Part shown: piece by piece, positions 25,840 to 34,342 of the stretch | How positions within the stretch are numbered: position 1 is the stretch's first letter | Layout of the letters: every line of letters starts with the position of its first letter | NCBI GenBank assembly: GCA_040387195.1 | Contig: JAZKEF010000004.1 | Coordinates: 62,001-126,000 of the forward strand | Reading direction: 5' to 3' | DNA length: 64,000 bases | Source of the DNA: UKL13-3 sp040387195 | GTDB taxonomy: Bacteria > Bacteroidota > Bacteroidia > UKL13-3 | Translations under genes and position numbers: made by a program | The notes under the pieces: model-generated | Database searches by the model: none | What the model was told of the DNA's origin: nothing | The model's input: only the letters and a program-made list of their open reading frames with translations

Positions 25840-26493
25840 CTAAATCAGCGCTGCAATCTCATCACTCTCATAAATCCGTTTCTCCGTGTTCAATAACAAC
25901 GCAGCCTTCACCATAGCCTTGGCCACTGTTTCACCTTCGATTGCTTTGTACTTTTTAAGAGGACCGATGAATACAACTCCCAGCACTTTCATCACAGCTT
26001 TAGCGATCAACTCTCCAACTCTTACTTCCTTGCGGTTACCCAATAATAAAGAGGGACGGAAAATCCGGAAACACTTATAGTTCAGGTTAGTAATGGCCTG
26101 TTCCACCTCTCCTTTCACACGGTTGTAAAAAATGGAAGAAGTTGGGGCAGCGCCCATTGCACTTACCAGCAAAAACTGGGTAGCGCCATTCTGCAAACAG
26201 ATTTTCGCAACCTCAACCGGGTATTCAAAATCTACTTTTCTGAAATTATCCTGTGAGCCCGCAACACGTATGGTTGTTCCCAGACAACAGAATATATCAT
26301 CGGCTACCATCATTTCCTTATACGTTGCCAGCCGGTTAAAATCGACAACAACCTGTTCAAGTTGGTGGTGTTTAATGGCAAGAGGCTTTCGCACCAAAGC
26401 TATAATGCGGGTGTATTCTTTTGTTTCCAGTAAATTATATAAGCAACTTTTACCGATTAGGCCTGTAGCGCCCACAATCAAAGCAGTTCTCAT
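25840..26493 (-). CDS. NAD(P)H-binding Rossmann-fold protein (HTATIP2/TIP30-like)
   Basis: A 217-residue cytosolic protein of the atypical short-chain dehydrogenase group. The dinucleotide-binding loop GATGLIGKS lies at residues 8-16, followed by an Arg at the end of strand 2 (ALVRKPL), which favours NADP. The middle motif DDIFCCLGTTIRVAGSQ and the segment FLLVSAMGAAPTSSIFYNRVKGEVE, with a Tyr-x-x-x-Lys active-site pattern (YNRVKGE), match the HTATIP2-like family. The substrate is unknown. It overlaps the upstream lipoprotein gene by four bases and is probably translated with it, although no shared function is evident. Confidence 0.85.
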   Translation of the reverse strand: MRTALIVGATGLIGKSCLYNLLETKEYTRIIALVRKPLAIKHHQLEQVVVDFNRLATYKEMMVADDIFCCLGTTIRVAGSQDNFRKVDFEYPVEVAKICLQNGATQFLLVSAMGAAPTSSIFYNRVKGEVEQAITNLNYKCFRIFRPSLLLGNRKEVRVGELIAKAVMKVLGVVFIGPLKKYKAIEGETVAKAMVKAALLLNTEKRIYESDEIAALI

Positions 26494-27029
26494 TGTTCCA
26501 AAATGGTATAAGGCAAATCGGCAATCACGCCACCTGTAACATGTAAGGTGTCTCCTCCCGTGTTTACAAGCGTGCAGGAAAAAGTACCCGAGAGTTTTTT
26601 ATTGGCAGCGTCACTTTTAGTGATGGTTACGGTTCCATAAGCACCCACATAACTATTGCTGCCGTTAGTTGAATAGGCAAACGTAGCATCGGAACTTCCA
26701 ATGTCAAGTGAATATGTTCTGACTGCAATTCCATCACCACTTACTCCTGTTGATGCATCAGCCAGTCGAATACCCAATTGCTTGCCATCTGAGGAGTTTG
26801 CGAGTATGCGCATTTCCTTGCTCGGACCGGACGAACTGTTTTTAACCAGCAAACTGATGTTTTGTTTGGCTGTCCATGTATTTCCCCCAATGGTTGCTTT
26901 ATAAGTGAAGGTAGCAGGTTGTGGAATATTTTCCTCTTCAAACGTAGTTCCATCATCCTTTTGGCAAGACGAAATGCCCAGTAATGAAACAATACCAATG
27001 AGGACCAGCATTTTTCGGTAAGTAGTCAT
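26490..27029 (-). CDS. Small lipoprotein of unknown function
   Basis: A 179-residue lipoprotein from the ATG at 27029; the frame opens 13 codons earlier, but only the inner start puts the signal MTTYRKMLVLIGIVSLLG before the lipobox GISSC. The mature part is a beta-rich, Ser/Gly/Thr-rich domain (TWTAKQNISLLVKNSS, YVGAYGTVTITKSDAANKKL, LSGTFSCTLVNTGGD), like the small DUF6252-type lipoproteins of Bacteroidota that contain a single jelly-roll-like fold; the family name is tentative. The stop overlaps the start of the Rossmann protein gene by four bases. It is divergent from mpl with little room for promoters. Confidence 0.75.
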   Translation of the reverse strand: MTTYRKMLVLIGIVSLLGISSCQKDDGTTFEEENIPQPATFTYKATIGGNTWTAKQNISLLVKNSSSGPSKEMRILANSSDGKQLGIRLADASTGVSGDGIAVRTYSLDIGSSDATFAYSTNGSNSYVGAYGTVTITKSDAANKKLSGTFSCTLVNTGGDTLHVTGGVIADLPYTILEQ

Positions 27030-27143
27030 GTTCAATATTACAACCGGGTGTTTGATTTTAAAATGCATACTGTTTAATTGTTTATAAAATCATATAGTGC
27101 TAAAACCGAACCACAATTACCTTGCGCTAAATTTTTTTATTAC

Positions 27144-28478
27144 ATGCGCGTTCATTTTATATCCATAGGCGGAGCTGTTATGCATAACCTTGCCCTTGCC
27201 CTGCATCATAAGGGGTTTATTGTTACCGGTTCGGACGATGAAATATACGAACCTGCCAAATCGCGACTGGCAAAGGCAGGCATCTTACCAACAACGATTG
27301 GGTGGGATACCGGCAATATTACACCTGATTTGGATGCTATTGTACTGGGCATGCATGCGCGAATCGACAATCCTGAACTCATTAAAGCCCGGGAAATGGG
27401 ACTAAAGATATACTCGTTCCCGGAATACATGTACGAACAAACAAAAGATAAAAAACGTATTGTGATTGGCGGAAGTCACGGAAAAACCAGTACTACCGCC
27501 ATGATTTTGTTTGTACTTAAATACTTCCATGTTGATTTTGATTACCTCGTTGGTTCACTGATTGATGGATTCGACACAATGGTTGGCATCAGCAATACGA
27601 GCAAGATTGCTGTGTTTGAAGGTGATGAATATTTAAATTCCGCAATTGACCCTCGTCCCAAGTTTCATTTTTACCATACCGAAGTAGGAATCATCACGGG
27701 AATTGCATGGGATCATATCAATGTGTTCCCAACCTTCGAAAATTATGTTGAACAGTTTGAGATTTTCATCAAAGGGTTACCCAAAGAAGGTGCATTGATT
27801 TATTGTGCAGATGATCCTGAGGTAAAGCGGGTATGTGAAAACACCCCTTGTGCTGCTCGTCTCATTCCTTATCACACACCCGAAACCGAAGTAAAAGATG
27901 GTGTAACCTATATTCATGTAAACGGACAATTACTCCCTCTGAATATATTTGGCAAACACAATATGCAAAACATGATGGCAGCCAAATACGCTTGTTTGGA
28001 AGCCGGCATTACAGAAGATCAATTTTTCGAAGCCATACAGCAATTTAAGGGAACAGCAAAAAGACTGGAAACCATTAAAGAAACACCTGCATCCGTTATT
28101 TACCGTGACTTTGCTCATGCCCCTTCCAAATTAAAGGCTACCGTAAATGCAGTTAAAAACTTGTATCCCGAACGTAAACTGATTGCGGCCTACGAACTGC
28201 ATACGTTCAGTAGTTTGAACAAAGATTTTTTACCTCATTACCACAACAGTATGGAAGAAGCTGATGTAAAAGCAGTATTGTTCAGCAAACATGCGTTGGA
28301 AATGAAAAAAATGCCGATGCTTGATGTGAATGAGGTTGCAAAAAACTTTGGTGAAGGTGTAAAAGTGTTTACAGATAAGAATGAATTGCACACTTACATC
28401 TCGCAACATTATACAGGCAGTGAAAATTTGTTATTGATGAGCAGTGGGACTTTTGATGGAATGCCGCTACAGTTTTAG
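27144..28478 (+). CDS. mpl: UDP-N-acetylmuramate:L-alanyl-gamma-D-glutamyl-meso-diaminopimelate ligase (Mpl-type Mur ligase)
   Basis: A 444-residue Mur ligase from the ATG at 27144; the longer frame from 27078 adds 22 residues that lie before the family start MRVHFISIGGAVMHNLALAL. That HFISIGGxxM loop binds the UDP-sugar. The ATP P-loop GGSHGKTSTTAM is at about 109-120. Further Mur motifs are EGDEYLNSA, WDHINVFPTFENY and the C-terminal domain with YRDFAHAPSKLKATV. Mpl joins the recycled tripeptide to UDP-MurNAc, returning peptidoglycan fragments to synthesis; the length and the absence of neighbouring mur genes favour Mpl over MurC. It stands near miaA on the same strand with a 141-base gap. 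Confidence 0.92.
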   Translation: MRVHFISIGGAVMHNLALALHHKGFIVTGSDDEIYEPAKSRLAKAGILPTTIGWDTGNITPDLDAIVLGMHARIDNPELIKAREMGLKIYSFPEYMYEQTKDKKRIVIGGSHGKTSTTAMILFVLKYFHVDFDYLVGSLIDGFDTMVGISNTSKIAVFEGDEYLNSAIDPRPKFHFYHTEVGIITGIAWDHINVFPTFENYVEQFEIFIKGLPKEGALIYCADDPEVKRVCENTPCAARLIPYHTPETEVKDGVTYIHVNGQLLPLNIFGKHNMQNMMAAKYACLEAGITEDQFFEAIQQFKGTAKRLETIKETPASVIYRDFAHAPSKLKATVNAVKNLYPERKLIAAYELHTFSSLNKDFLPHYHNSMEEADVKAVLFSKHALEMKKMPMLDVNEVAKNFGEGVKVFTDKNELHTYISQHYTGSENLLLMSSGTFDGMPLQF

Positions 28479-28619
28479 GTTCGAATAATGAAGCACGAAA
28501 TTCGAAAGAAAGAAGAATGCGTTATTTAGAATTACTGTCATACTGAGTTCATCGAAGTAAGACCTCCTAAAATTCTAAAAAACTCTATATACCCAATATA
28601 TAAAGTATTAAAATAATCC

Positions 28620-29504
28620 ATGTCAGTTAAAACGCTTTTGTGTATCCTTGGACCTACAGCTGTTGGGAAGACTGCTGCTGCCATTAAAGTTGCAAGGCGT
28701 TTGCAAACGGAAATTATATCGGCCGACTCGCGGCAATTTTACAAGGAGGTTTCCATTGGAACCGCTAAACCAACACCTGCTGAACTTGCCGAAGTGCCTC
28801 ATCATTTTATCGGTCAACTGAACATTAGCGATGTATACAGTGCCGGTGATTTTGAGCGTGATGCCCTGCAAAAACTGGGTGAACTTTTCAAACACAAGGA
28901 CGTGGTTGTAGCTGTAGGTGGATCAGGGCTATATGTAAAAGCGTTGATTGACGGACTGGATGTGTTACCTCCCGCCAATGAGCAGCTGAGAACAGCATTG
29001 CACGAATTGTTTGCAGCCGATGGAATTGAAGGATTACAACAATACCTTAAACAGTTAAACGAAGAGGCTTACCTTCAAACTGAAATCCTCAATCCCCAAC
29101 GCATTATGCGTGCCATTGAGATTGAAACTGCTGTTCAAAACGGATTTGTGAATTATTCCAACAAACAACCCCGTACTTTCAACACCATTAAAGTGGTATT
29201 GGATCTTCCGCGCGAAGTATTGTACGAACGTATTAACCAGCGGGTGGATTTAATGATGCAGCAAGGTTTACTGGAAGAAGTCAGATCTGTGCGCTCCTAT
29301 CAACATACCTATGCCATGCAAACTGTTGGTTATACGGAGATCTTCGAATATATGGAAGGAAAACATACACTCGAGAAAGCCGTAGAACTCATTAAACAAC
29401 ATACCCGAAATTTTGCCAAACGACAACTTACCTGGTTTCGGAAGGAGGCTCCCAAGCATTGGTTTGCCCCGACAGACATTGAGCAGATTCTTGCTTTGTT
29501 GTAA
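28620..29504 (+). CDS. miaA: tRNA dimethylallyltransferase
   Basis: A 294-residue enzyme that adds a dimethylallyl group to A37 of tRNAs reading codons that begin with U. The P-loop GPTAVGKTAAA lies at 12-22, then the substrate-recognition ISADSRQFYKEVSIGTAKP, the HHFIGQLNISDVYSAGDF segment, GGSGLYVKALIDG, and the NPQRIMRAIEI motif. The tRNA-contact part ends with the TRNFAKRQLTWFRK element and the expected length (about 300). The 141-base gap upstream carries a degraded intergenic repeat near 28537-28565 and no clear promoter. Confidence 0.97.
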   Translation: MSVKTLLCILGPTAVGKTAAAIKVARRLQTEIISADSRQFYKEVSIGTAKPTPAELAEVPHHFIGQLNISDVYSAGDFERDALQKLGELFKHKDVVVAVGGSGLYVKALIDGLDVLPPANEQLRTALHELFAADGIEGLQQYLKQLNEEAYLQTEILNPQRIMRAIEIETAVQNGFVNYSNKQPRTFNTIKVVLDLPREVLYERINQRVDLMMQQGLLEEVRSVRSYQHTYAMQTVGYTEIFEYMEGKHTLEKAVELIKQHTRNFAKRQLTWFRKEAPKHWFAPTDIEQILALL

Positions 29505-29572
29505 CCACTGCAGATGAATACGCCACTTGTTTTCAAGCAATTAACAATCTCCTATTTTTCGTTTTGAAACAC

Positions 29573-29580
29573 TATATTTG
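29573..29580 (+). promoter_or_regulatory. Candidate -7 box TATATTTG
   Basis: Exact match to TAnnTTTG, 20 bases before the TerC-like gene, the same spacing as at 15901. No convincing -33 element was found. Confidence 0.5.
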
Positions 29581-29600
29581 CAGGTAATTTATTTTCCTTC

Positions 29601-30347
29601 ATGTTAGAAATATTTACGACACCAGAAGCTTGGCTATCCCTCATTACGCTTACCGTAATGGAAATTGTACTGGGTATTGATAATGTTATTTTCATTTCGC
29701 TTGTTACATCCAAATTAGATAAAGGTAAACAAAACAAAGCCCGTCAGTTGGGATTGTTTATGGCCCTTTTCATTCGTGTGGTGCTATTGGCATTCATCAG
29801 CCATATTGTCCATGATATGGTAGACCCGATCTTTACCATTTTTGATCATGGTGTAAGCTGGAGAGATATTATTCTGATGGCCGGAGGGTTATTCTTATTG
29901 TATAAAAGCACACTCGAAATTTTTGAATTACTGGAGGCCGATGCACATGAGCATAACACAAAAGTGAAACCTACATTTTGGAACGTGGTGATGCAGGTTA
30001 TCATTATTGATATCGTTTTTTCATTCGACTCCATCATTACAGCCGTAGGATTGGCAAAGGACCTTCCTATTATGGTATTGGCTGTTGTCATTTCGATGAT
30101 TATCATGCTGTTCTTCTCGCAGGCCATCAGTAAATTTATTGACAAACATCCAAGCATTAAATTGTTGGCACTTGCATTCCTGTTAATGATTGGTATGTTG
30201 CTGGGAGCAGAAGCCATTGGTTACCACGTGCCAAAAGGATATGTATACTTTGCAATGGCATTTTCGATCGGTACTGAGTTATTGAATATGCGGATGAAGA
30301 GAAAAAGTGGCAGCAAACCTGTTGAACTCAAAGATATTTACAAATAA
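29601..30347 (+). CDS. TerC-family integral membrane protein
   Basis: A 248-residue membrane protein with about seven helices. Two conserved acidic intramembrane motifs are typical of the TerC family: LTVMEIVLGIDNVIFISLV (about 18-36) and IIIDIVFSFDSIITAVGL (about 132-149). Family members in the Alx/TerC group are linked to manganese export and metal loading of secreted proteins, and others to tellurite resistance; the ion here is not decided by sequence. A HEHNTKVKP loop (about 113-121) is His-rich and might touch metal. No tellurite-resistance genes are nearby, so a housekeeping metal role is more likely. Confidence 0.9.
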   Translation: MLEIFTTPEAWLSLITLTVMEIVLGIDNVIFISLVTSKLDKGKQNKARQLGLFMALFIRVVLLAFISHIVHDMVDPIFTIFDHGVSWRDIILMAGGLFLLYKSTLEIFELLEADAHEHNTKVKPTFWNVVMQVIIIDIVFSFDSIITAVGLAKDLPIMVLAVVISMIIMLFFSQAISKFIDKHPSIKLLALAFLLMIGMLLGAEAIGYHVPKGYVYFAMAFSIGTELLNMRMKRKSGSKPVELKDIYK

Positions 30348-30374
30348 TAGTACCCTTTTTAATACAGCCAACAA

Positions 30375-31343
30375 ATGCCAAGAATATTAATTACAGGAGC
30401 AGCAGGATTTTTAGGTTCTCACTTATGCGATCGTTTTATTAAAGAAGGGTATGAGGTAATCGGGATGGATAACCTGATTACCGGTGATCTTCGAAATATT
30501 GAGCACTTGTTTAAATTAAAGGCGTTTGAATTTTACCACCATGACGTAAGTAAATTTATTCATGTACCCGGTAAACTGGATTATATCCTGCACTTCGCTT
30601 CTCCCGCAAGTCCCATTGATTATTTAAAAATTCCGATTCAAACCTTAAAGGTTGGTTCTCTTGGAACACATAACTGTTTGGGTTTGGCAAAAGATAAAAA
30701 AGCCCGAATCCTCGTGGCTTCAACATCCGAAGTATATGGCGACCCTACTGTTCACCCGCAACCGGAAGAGTATTGGGGAAATGTAAATCCTGTTGGTCCG
30801 CGTGGTGTATACGATGAAGCCAAACGTTTCCAGGAAGCAATTACCATGGCTTACCATACCTACCACAAAGTAGAAACCCGCATCATTCGTATATTTAATA
30901 CCTATGGTCCGCGTATGCGCCTCAATGATGGTCGCGTATTGCCTGCGTTCATCGGTCAGGCATTGCGTGGGGAAGATTTAACCATGTTTGGAGATGGAAG
31001 CCAAACCCGTTCGTTCTGTTATGTTGATGATTTGGTTGAAGGTATTTACCGTTTGCTGATGAGCGATTATGCCCTTCCGGTAAACATTGGAAATCCGGAC
31101 GAGATAAGCATACGCGAATTTGGCGAAGAGATTATTAAGCTTACCGGTACATCACAAAAACTGATTTCAAAACCATTGCCGCAGGATGATCCCAAACAAC
31201 GCAGACCTGACATTACCAAAGCCAGAACTATATTAGGCTGGGAACCAAAAGTCAGCCGTGCAGAAGGGTTAAAAATCACTTACGAATACTTCAAAAACTT
31301 GCCTAAAGAAGAACTGAACAAAACCGCGCACCGTTTTGATTAA
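30375..31343 (+). CDS. UDP-glucuronate decarboxylase-like SDR (UDP-xylose synthase)
   Basis: A 322-residue extended short-chain dehydrogenase. The NAD loop GAAGFLGSHLCDRF is at 7-20. The catalytic YxxxK is in GVYDEAKRFQEA (about 146-157), and the signature STSEVYGDPTVHPQPEEYWG is highly characteristic of UDP-xylose synthase, as is RIIRIFNTYGPRM. These enzymes oxidise and decarboxylate UDP-glucuronate to UDP-xylose. A UDP-glucose dehydrogenase that makes the substrate is encoded at 43278-44600, so both steps are present in the window although not in one operon. The product would feed polysaccharide or glycan synthesis. It follows the TerC-like gene by 27 bases. Confidence 0.92.
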   Translation: MPRILITGAAGFLGSHLCDRFIKEGYEVIGMDNLITGDLRNIEHLFKLKAFEFYHHDVSKFIHVPGKLDYILHFASPASPIDYLKIPIQTLKVGSLGTHNCLGLAKDKKARILVASTSEVYGDPTVHPQPEEYWGNVNPVGPRGVYDEAKRFQEAITMAYHTYHKVETRIIRIFNTYGPRMRLNDGRVLPAFIGQALRGEDLTMFGDGSQTRSFCYVDDLVEGIYRLLMSDYALPVNIGNPDEISIREFGEEIIKLTGTSQKLISKPLPQDDPKQRRPDITKARTILGWEPKVSRAEGLKITYEYFKNLPKEELNKTAHRFD

Positions 31344-31423
31344 CAATTAAGCTTGGGCATGGTGTAAATTGGCCGGATAATTTGTGTAACCTGTGGCCAT
31401 CAAAACAGTCTTACAACATCTTG

Positions 31424-32383
31424 TTAAGCCTCTATCCTTTTGGGCAAAGGGGATTCGTAAAACCGGCCTACTTTCTCCAGATCCAATACAGTTGCCTTCC
31501 CATTATTATCGCGGTGGTACATCATCTCAAACTTTGCACCCCATACCACATCCTCGCTCGGGTAAGAATGCCTGCTATGTACAGTTTGCGCATATGTTTC
31601 ATCAAAAGCCTTGATTAAACAGACAAACTCACAATCCATTCCGGCCAGCTCGTTAGGTGAAACACCATTCATCGGACTGTTCTCATCAATGGGATGTACA
31701 ATGGTCCAGCTCAATGCCAGTGCCGAAACTTTTTGTATTTCGAGTGGCAGCTGAATAAACCTACGAATATTGGTTTCTATGTCAACATAACTCATCATCA
31801 GTTGTGCTTCACACTCAATCAGTTGATTGGGTCTCCCATTGGCAATCCGGAACATCACAGCAGTGCCATCCTTAAACGGTGCAATCAATGCATTTTTACT
31901 ATAGATAATTTTGGCCTGCGGACGCGAGAACCTCCCATACAGCACACCTGTTAAAATGGCAAACGACATCAATCCCACAAGGCATTCGGCTGCTGCAACA
32001 AGATTGGCTAAAAACCCAATTGGGCTGGTTCTGCCATACCCAACTGTTGTCATGGTTTGAGAACTGAAAAAGAACGCATCCCAAAAATGTTCCCATTCTG
32101 TGAGTCCCCTGTCTCCTTCAATCTCTTCCATTCCAACGGTTAAATATAATCCTGCAAACAATAAATTAATGGTTGTATAAAACAGTATAACAAACAGAAA
32201 AAACTTCCACCATTTCATGGTAATCAAATCGTGAAAATGGTTAATCCTGTTCCAAAAAGGTAATCCAACCCTCTTAACATTATAGCTGCCATCCTTATTT
32301 ACGAGTCGTTCGCCCTGCGATGAAGCCTGTGTTCCAAAGCCGGTATCATTGGTATTCTTAAACTTTAGTGCTGTTCTTTTCAT
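31424..32383 (-). CDS. Inward-rectifier-type (KirBac-like) potassium channel
   Basis: A 319-residue ion channel. A slide-helix region (about 40-56) precedes the first membrane helix (about 58-82). The pore helix and selectivity filter are in SSQTMTTVGYGRTSP, with TVGYG at 113-117, the potassium filter, followed by Arg as in eukaryotic Kir channels. The second helix (about 122-146) contains LVAAAECLVGLMSFAILTG. The remaining 160 residues form the Kir cytoplasmic beta-sandwich (KDGTAVMFRIANGRPNQLIE is a hallmark). The whole family architecture is intact, so a functional K+ channel is likely. It is convergent with the UXS-like gene and stands alone. Confidence 0.94.
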   Translation of the reverse strand: MKRTALKFKNTNDTGFGTQASSQGERLVNKDGSYNVKRVGLPFWNRINHFHDLITMKWWKFFLFVILFYTTINLLFAGLYLTVGMEEIEGDRGLTEWEHFWDAFFFSSQTMTTVGYGRTSPIGFLANLVAAAECLVGLMSFAILTGVLYGRFSRPQAKIIYSKNALIAPFKDGTAVMFRIANGRPNQLIECEAQLMMSYVDIETNIRRFIQLPLEIQKVSALALSWTIVHPIDENSPMNGVSPNELAGMDCEFVCLIKAFDETYAQTVHSRHSYPSEDVVWGAKFEMMYHRDNNGKATVLDLEKVGRFYESPLPKRIEA

Positions 32384-32500
32384 ACGTCCTCACGAAACTA
32401 ATCATTTGCTCCGAATATTGCTCCCGGGAGGTTATTGTTCACCGTCAACTTTGGGCCGTTCACCTATTTGTTCCTGGTTAAGTATTATCAATTCTTCTCA

Positions 32501-32542
32501 TTTGCACATCGTCAGATCAGCACATCTGCATATTTGCACATT
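32501..32542. repeat. TTTGCACAT-type intergenic repeat
   Basis: TTTGCACATC, CAGCACATCTGCA and ATTTGCACATT recur within 42 bases upstream of the AIM24-like gene. Similar units lie at 45363-45381 and, inverted, at 43152-43166 and 45251-45260. It is a low-complexity intergenic family of unknown role. Confidence 0.45.
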
Positions 32543-32579
32543 CACTCATTTTCTTTTAACCACATATTTAACAAATTCT

Positions 32580-32587
32580 TATTTTCG
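32580..32587 (+). promoter_or_regulatory. Candidate -7 box TATTTTCG
   Basis: A TAnnTTCG box 18 bases before the AIM24-like start. The same octamer precedes lepA at 54415. Confidence 0.4.
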
Positions 32588-32604
32588 CGACATAATACAA
32601 CAAT

Positions 32605-33399
32605 ATGAAATCGAACCACGAAATAGATTACCGCATATTAGGATCAGAAATGCAATGTGTTGAGATTGAACTCGACCCTCAGGAAACAGTGATGGCAGAG
32701 CCCGGAAGTTTTATGATGATGGACAATGGCATCGACATGCAAACATTGTTTGGTGACGGTTCCCAGCAGCAAGGTGGAATTTTAGGGAAAATATTCAGTG
32801 CAGGAAAAAGGTTACTTACCGGTGAAAGTCTTTTTATGACTGCTTATACCAATACAGGGCAGGGCAAAAAACAGGTTACGTTTGCTGCTCCATATCCCGG
32901 AAAAATTATTCCGCTCGACCTGTACCATATGGGCGGTAAAATCATTTGCCAGAAAGATTCTTTTCTCTGCGCAGCCAAGGGTGTAAGTGTTGGCATCGAA
33001 TTCCAGCGCAAGCTTGGGGCCGGAATATTTGGAGGAGAAGGTTTTATCATGCAAAAATTGGAAGGTGACGGACTGGCTTTTGTTCATTCAGGCGGACATG
33101 TAATCGAACGCTCGCTGCAACCGGGTGAATTATTGAAAATAGATACAGGGTGTCTAGTTGCCTTTTCACAAGAGGTAAACTACGATATTCAGTTTGTTGG
33201 CGGAATAAAAAACACATTATTCGGAGGAGAAGGCGTATTTTTCGCAACACTCTCAGGCCCCGGTAAGGTTTGGATTCAATCGTTACCGATAAGTCGCCTT
33301 GCCGGCCGTTTGATGTCGTATGCAGGACCAATGGGACGCAAGGAAGAAGGTGGAATACTGGGAGGATTAGGTAATATGATGGACGGTGACGGATGGTAG
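32605..33399 (+). CDS. AIM24 / TIGR00266-family protein
   Basis: A 264-residue protein of the AIM24 (TRAP-like) family, a beta-sandwich fold of unknown biochemical role found in bacteria and mitochondria. The N-terminal motif QCVEIELDPQETVMAEPGSF and the internal repeats GGKIICQKDSFLCAAKGVSV and GEGFIMQKLEGDGLAFVHSGG are strong family marks. A Gly-rich tail (GGILGGLGNMM) closes it. No signal peptide is seen, so it is cytosolic or membrane-associated. Neighbours give no hint of function; it precedes the YebC gene by about 100 bases that contain a palindromic repeat. Confidence 0.88.
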   Translation: MKSNHEIDYRILGSEMQCVEIELDPQETVMAEPGSFMMMDNGIDMQTLFGDGSQQQGGILGKIFSAGKRLLTGESLFMTAYTNTGQGKKQVTFAAPYPGKIIPLDLYHMGGKIICQKDSFLCAAKGVSVGIEFQRKLGAGIFGGEGFIMQKLEGDGLAFVHSGGHVIERSLQPGELLKIDTGCLVAFSQEVNYDIQFVGGIKNTLFGGEGVFFATLSGPGKVWIQSLPISRLAGRLMSYAGPMGRKEEGGILGGLGNMMDGDGW

Positions 33400-33458
33400 A
33401 GCAATATTTGAGAATTGAGATTGACTATTTGAGATTTTAATATTTAACATTTTTTAGA

Positions 33459-33482
33459 ATTTCGTCCCGATTGTTATCGGGA
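33459..33482. repeat. REP-like palindrome TCCCGAT..ATCGGGA
   Basis: Seven-base arms (33465-33471 and 33476-33482) around TGTT, preceded by TTTCG. The same TTTCGTCCCGAT...ATCGGGA unit lies inverted at 40529-40552, and a relative at 25758-25794. Confidence 0.6.
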
Positions 33483-33506
33483 GTTATTCAAATTTAATAT
33501 AAAACT

Positions 33507-34214
33507 ATGGGAAGGGTATTTGAAAAACGAAAACACAAAATGTTTGCCCGCTATGCTAAAATGAGCAGGGCATTTACACGTATTGGTAAAGAGATTGCAA
33601 TTGCTGTGAAAATGGGCGGACCGGATCCGGATGGAAATCCACGTTTGCGTGTAACATTAGCCAAAGCCAAGGCTATCAATATGCCTAAACACAATCTTGA
33701 TAACGCCATTAAACGTGCGGTGAGCAAGGAAGATGGGGACTTTGAAGAAGTGTTGTACGAAGGCAAGGGTCCGCATAGTATAGGGATCATGATTGAAACA
33801 GCTACCAACAATCCCACCCGTACCGTTGCCAATTTGCGCAGTTATTTTAATAAAAAAGGCGGTGCATTGGGGGTTAAGGGATCAATGGAGTTTTTATTTG
33901 AGCATATAGGCGAATACAAAATAGCCAAAACAGGCATTGATTTGGATGAGTTTGAACTGGAAATGATAGACCATGGAGCAGAGGAAATTAATGTGGATGA
34001 AGATGCTATCTATATTTCGACCTCATTTGAAGACTACGGACGAATGCAGAAAGCATTGGAGGATAAGGGTTATACCATTTTAAATGCAGAGCTTACCCGC
34101 GAACCGACCAATCCGGTAGAACTTACTCCCGAACAAGAGGAAGAGGTAAATATCCTGCTTGAACTGATTGAAGATGACGATGACGTTACGGCCGTATACA
34201 CTACGATGGCTTAA
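33507..34214 (+). CDS. YebC/PmpR (TACO1-like) family protein
   Basis: A 235-residue cytosolic protein. It lacks the usual MAGHSKW opening and instead begins MGRVFEKRKHKMFARYAKMS, as in the Bacteroidota branch of the family, then continues with GKEIAIAVKMGGPDPDGNPR, the family signature, and MPKHNLDNAIKRA. The acidic C-terminus (ELIEDDDDVTAVYTTMA) is typical. Some members act as DNA-binding regulators; recent work on YebC and on mitochondrial TACO1 shows a role in translation of proline-rich stretches. Which applies here is unknown. A strong terminator follows 20 bases after the stop. Confidence 0.95.
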   Translation: MGRVFEKRKHKMFARYAKMSRAFTRIGKEIAIAVKMGGPDPDGNPRLRVTLAKAKAINMPKHNLDNAIKRAVSKEDGDFEEVLYEGKGPHSIGIMIETATNNPTRTVANLRSYFNKKGGALGVKGSMEFLFEHIGEYKIAKTGIDLDEFELEMIDHGAEEINVDEDAIYISTSFEDYGRMQKALEDKGYTILNAELTREPTNPVELTPEQEEEVNILLELIEDDDDVTAVYTTMA

Positions 34215-34234
34215 TCTATACAAATCATTATTTA

Positions 34235-34266
34235 AAAGCCCGTTAGCTTAACTAACGGGCTTTTTT
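34235..34266 (+). terminator. Terminator of the YebC-family gene
   Basis: Twelve-base perfect arms AAAGCCCGTTAG (34235-34246) and CTAACGGGCTTT (34252-34263), a 5-base loop and a T run to 34266. Confidence 0.92.
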
Positions 34267-34342
34267 GTGCAAATTCATTAACTTTACTTTTTTGAATTAT
34301 TTTCCAATACCAACCAACCCTTACCCAATTACCTGCGTACTC

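Noticed and set aside
28537..28565. CTGTCATACTGAGTTCATCGAAGTAAG resembling a widespread intergenic repeat
   Set aside because: Only a single degraded copy is present in the window, too little to call as a repeat family here.
31382..31618. Two forward frames between the UXS-like gene and the Kir channel
   Set aside because: They lie mainly antisense to the channel's 3' end and have no supporting features.
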